From Streptomyces zhaozhouensis (GTDB lineage: Bacteria > Actinomycetota > Actinomycetes > Streptomycetales > Streptomycetaceae): a stretch of DNA of 64,000 nt. The translations under genes were made by a program, and so were the position numbers. The DNA lies in contig NZ_OCNE01000003.1 in the NCBI RefSeq assembly GCF_900230195.1, forward strand, positions 62,001-126,000. Direction: 5' to 3'. The notes beneath the pieces were generated by a model. That model saw only the letters and a program-made list of their open reading frames with translations, was not told the DNA's origin and searched no databases. Positions 61,632 to 64,000 of the stretch are shown here, piece after piece (position 1 is the first letter of the stretch; each line of letters opens with the position of its first letter).

Positions 61632-63895
61632 ACGGACCGGTGATCACGGACAACAGCGGCATCGGCGCCCTCAACGGGGACATCACCGAGGGCGGCGTCG
61701 GCGTGCTCCACGGCGACCAGTACGTCAACCAGTACGTGCTGGACCCGTCGGCCTCGCCGGAGCAGATCTTCGCGGAGGGGATGCGCTGCCTGGCCGCCGG
61801 GCTGCGGGATCGGGCCAGGAAGTTGGTGGAGGACGCGATCGGCAGGGGCCACCCGCACTCCCGCGAGCTGTTCTACGGCTGGGCGCTGACGATCATCAGT
61901 CGGCGCTCCCCCGAGGACCTCACGGACGAGGAGTGGCACCCGTTACGCACGGCCCTCAGCGGGGTGCGGCGCTCCGCCTCCGAGGCGTCGGACGGGCCGG
62001 CGGACGAGGGCGGGTACACGGAGGCGGCGGCGCTGGTCGACGACCTGCTGACGGCGGCCATCACCCCGCGCGACGCGGGTGGTTCGGGGGAGGCGGGCGG
62101 GACACCGGCCGCGGTGTTCGAGCTGCGGATGGCCGCGCTGCCGCCGGCGCGGCGGGCCGACATGGCCGACCATCTGCGCAAGGTGTGGGAGCGGGTCGAG
62201 CAGTCGGTGCTCAGCTCCGTGGAGTCGGCGGAGATCGACGCGAGCCTGACGCCCGAGGCCAGCGGTGTGCGGGCGGCGCGCCTTCCGCTGTTCTTCACTC
62301 CCGATCCGCTGCCGCTGGTGGAGCCGCCGCCGGTCAAGGACTCGGCGCTGCCGGGCGACCGGGCGGGCGCGGCCACCGTGCTCGGGATCGCCGGCGCGTT
62401 CTTCGTGGCCGGCCTGGTGCTGGTCCTCTCGGAACTGGGCGATCTCACCGCGTCCGTGCTGGTCATCCTGGCGATCTTCGCGAGCCCCGCGGTGGCGCTG
62501 CTGTCCGTCGGCGGGCAGGGCGAGTTGCGCAGGCGGGCGCGCCAGCGCCGCCGGCCGCCGTGGCTGCGGGAGGGGCGGCCGGTGTCGCCCGAGAAGGCGC
62601 GGCGCAGGGAGCTGTTCGAGCAGGCGTCGGGGGCGGCGCGGCAGACGGGGGAAGCGCTCGCCTTCCACGCCTTCCGCGCCCGGCTGGCGGCGCTGGCCGC
62701 CGCCCGCTTCGCCGAGGCGCGGCCGGCGGGTGGTCCCGATCCCGACGGCTGGCAGTTCGCCACGGCCCATCTCAGGTCCGAGCTGGTCGAGAGACTGTCG
62801 GTGCGCTACTGGCGGACCGGGCAGCCCGAGGGGCTGGACTGGCTGCTCCAGCTGCGGGCCCGGCAGGCGGCGGCGCACAGCGGGAACCTCCCCCCGGCGC
62901 CGCCCCCGGCCTACCAGCAGTGGGCCTGGGCGCGCGCGGGTCTGGTCCTGCTCGCCGTGGCGCTCGCGGTGCCGGTGCTGCCGCTGGCCCTGGCCTCGCC
63001 GTCGATGGCGTTCCTGGTGCTCGGGCTGTGGGGGGCGTCCCTGTGGACGGCGCTCGCCGTGGGTGTCCGGCTGGTCGAGGTGGGCATGGTGGCCCGGGAG
63101 TCGGCCGACTTCGCCGACGAGCGGCGGGCCCACGCCGAGTGGGGCGCCTTCCTGCGGGCCAACAGGCCGGCCGACGAGCTGGTGGGGCGGTGGATCGACC
63201 TGGAGCAGCGCGCGCTGCTGAGGGACGTGCTGCGGGAGCACCGGATGCGGCGCCACGGCATCCTCTTCACGTTCTCCGTGCTGGAGCCGGCGCCCGGCTG
63301 TGTGCGGGCCAAGGTGCCGAACGGGCCGCCGCGCTACTCGCGTTACGGCCTGAAGCTGTTCGTGCTGACCACGGCGGGCGTGTGGGTCTGCACCTGGGAG
63401 ATCGACGCGGCGACGGCGGTGCACGACGGGCGCAGGGACTTCGTCTTCCGCTTCGACTCGATCAGCTCGGTGGTGCTCCAGACCGCCGCGGCCCGGGCCG
63501 GCACGACCGGTCTGGGCGCGGCGTCCGAGACCCGGGTCCGGGCCGGGGAGGTGCTGCGTCTGGTGCTGAACAACCAGGAGGACCTGGAGGTGCGGATCGA
63601 GGACCACCACCAGCTGGTGACGGCCGGCGCCGACCTCGGCCGGCTGCGGGAGGTCGCGCTGGAGACGTCGGGGATCACGGCCGGGTTCCGGGTGCTGGCC
63701 GCGCTGGCCACCGAGGGCGAGGGGTGGTTCGACGTGCGGCGCGCGCAGTCGCGCCAGGCGTTCCTCGACGGGGACGGCGCGGAGGCGGGCCGCCGCCCCC
63801 GCGCGGAGGCGGGGGCGGCGGCCCGGGAGGCGTCGGGCAACGGCGCGCGTCAGGCGCCCGGGGCGCCGAAGGCCGGGATGACGGAACCCTCGTAG
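61628..63895 (+). CDS. Four-helix membrane protein sharing the Gly-rich motif, probable effector
   Basis: A 755-residue protein from GTG 61628, overlapping the cyclase stop. Residues 5-37 carry DNSGIG...TEGGVGVLHGDQ, nearly the same as the motif in the cyclase. A helical region follows (~40-215). Two helix pairs cross the membrane at about 247-268/275-296 and 434-458/459-483, separated by a basic cytoplasmic segment. The last ~200 residues (ILFTFSVLEPAPGCVRAK, RYGLKLFVLTTAGVWVCTWE, LRLVLNNQEDLEVRIED) look beta-rich, perhaps PH-like. I recognise no family; coupling to the cyclase suggests a joint role. Confidence 0.8.
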   Translation: MNGPVITDNSGIGALNGDITEGGVGVLHGDQYVNQYVLDPSASPEQIFAEGMRCLAAGLRDRARKLVEDAIGRGHPHSRELFYGWALTIISRRSPEDLTDEEWHPLRTALSGVRRSASEASDGPADEGGYTEAAALVDDLLTAAITPRDAGGSGEAGGTPAAVFELRMAALPPARRADMADHLRKVWERVEQSVLSSVESAEIDASLTPEASGVRAARLPLFFTPDPLPLVEPPPVKDSALPGDRAGAATVLGIAGAFFVAGLVLVLSELGDLTASVLVILAIFASPAVALLSVGGQGELRRRARQRRRPPWLREGRPVSPEKARRRELFEQASGAARQTGEALAFHAFRARLAALAAARFAEARPAGGPDPDGWQFATAHLRSELVERLSVRYWRTGQPEGLDWLLQLRARQAAAHSGNLPPAPPPAYQQWAWARAGLVLLAVALAVPVLPLALASPSMAFLVLGLWGASLWTALAVGVRLVEVGMVARESADFADERRAHAEWGAFLRANRPADELVGRWIDLEQRALLRDVLREHRMRRHGILFTFSVLEPAPGCVRAKVPNGPPRYSRYGLKLFVLTTAGVWVCTWEIDAATAVHDGRRDFVFRFDSISSVVLQTAAARAGTTGLGAASETRVRAGEVLRLVLNNQEDLEVRIEDHHQLVTAGADLGRLREVALETSGITAGFRVLAALATEGEGWFDVRRAQSRQAFLDGDGAEAGRRPRAEAGAAAREASGNGARQAPGAPKAGMTEPS

Positions 63896-64000
63896 GTGTC
63901 CTCGATGAACTGCCGCACCTCGTCGGAGTTCAGCAGTTCGGCCAGTCGCTCGACCCGGGGGTCGTCCTCGTTGCCCGCCCTGACGGCCAGGAAGTTGGCG
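63850..64000 (-). CDS. metQ: MetQ/NlpA-like methionine-binding lipoprotein, C-terminal part (cut by window edge)
   Basis: The last 49 residues are visible: ANFLAVRAGNEDDPRVERLA, then ELLNSDEVRQFIEDTYEGSV and IPAFGAPGA before TGA. ELLNSDEVR..I...Y.GSVIPAF is the C-terminal signature of MetQ-type ABC binding proteins for D/L-methionine. The gene starts beyond base 64000. Its last 46 bases overlap the 3' end of the convergent membrane-protein gene. Confidence 0.85.
   Translation of the reverse strand, partial: ANFLAVRAGNEDDPRVERLAELLNSDEVRQFIEDTYEGSVIPAFGAPGA

Noticed and set aside
1..64000. CRISPR arrays, insertion sequences, prophage genes, att sites
   Set aside because: No regularly spaced identical repeats with unique spacers, no transposase or integrase motifs, and no partial tRNA duplications forming att pairs were seen. 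The two tRNA-Val genes are both complete.

Overview
The window is a high-GC chromosomal segment from a filamentous actinomycete, almost certainly Streptomyces or a close relative. The evidence is the very GC-rich third codon positions, frequent GTG/TTG starts, the sporulation gene ssgB, phosphatidylinositol-mannoside type lipid genes, and a gene order I recognise as the conserved Streptomyces core block around alaS, rpsD, relA, secDF, ruvCAB, pdxST and thrS.

Layout. 1-4.7 kb: minus-strand operon DUF948 - DUF6167 - alaS - ruvX - mltG (mltG is cut by the window edge). 4.9-7.2 kb: an AfsR/LuxR-like NTPase with a probably leaderless promoter. 7.2-8.7 kb: rpsD diverging from a DUF2470 gene, with a near-perfect iron box between them. 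9-14.5 kb: rarA, a VKOR-family protein, a metallo-beta-lactamase-fold hydrolase, a membrane-anchored cyclophilin and a DUF349 protein. 14.6-26.5 kb: a long minus-strand run pdxS-pdxT-yebC-ruvC-ruvA-ruvB-yajC-secD-secF-apt-relA covering PLP synthesis, Holliday-junction processing, protein export, purine salvage and the stringent response. 26.8-35 kb: a lipid/glycolipid cluster (PIP synthase, acyltransferase, PimA-like mannosyltransferase), an unknown membrane protein, a HIT hydrolase and thrS, followed by tRNA-Val(CAC).

35-41 kb holds an SRPBCC protein, ssgB, small membrane proteins, a cytosolic DsbA-like protein, a tandem GNAT protein, pabC-pabB and a tRNA cluster Gly-Cys-Val-Val. 41-46 kb is more accessory: a 54-residue membrane microprotein surrounded by palindromes, a tail-anchored Ser/Thr kinase preceded by a helically phased repeat array, a frameshifted ABC-transporter ATPase remnant, a lone GT4-like glycosyltransferase and a poorly coding stretch. 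46-48 kb: trmH and cobA/cysG. 48-55 kb: a CitA/CitB-like two-component system diverging from tctC-tctB-tctA-tctC', a tricarboxylate transporter with two binding proteins. 55-59 kb: a BluB-CobT fusion and cobL (cobalamin).

The last 4 kb are the most interesting. A Crp/Fnr regulator with an intact-looking cyclic-nucleotide cassette is followed by a class III nucleotidyl cyclase, which overlaps a four-helix membrane protein. The cyclase and the membrane protein share an almost identical Gly/Asn/His-rich motif of about 30 residues that resembles RHIM-like/bacterial amyloid signalling motifs. This suggests a cyclase-plus-membrane-effector signalling or defence module. The right edge holds the 3' end of a MetQ-like methionine-binding lipoprotein gene.

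Start codons were moved inward from the longest open frames wherever a ribosome-binding site, codon use or family length demanded it; these choices are given per entry.
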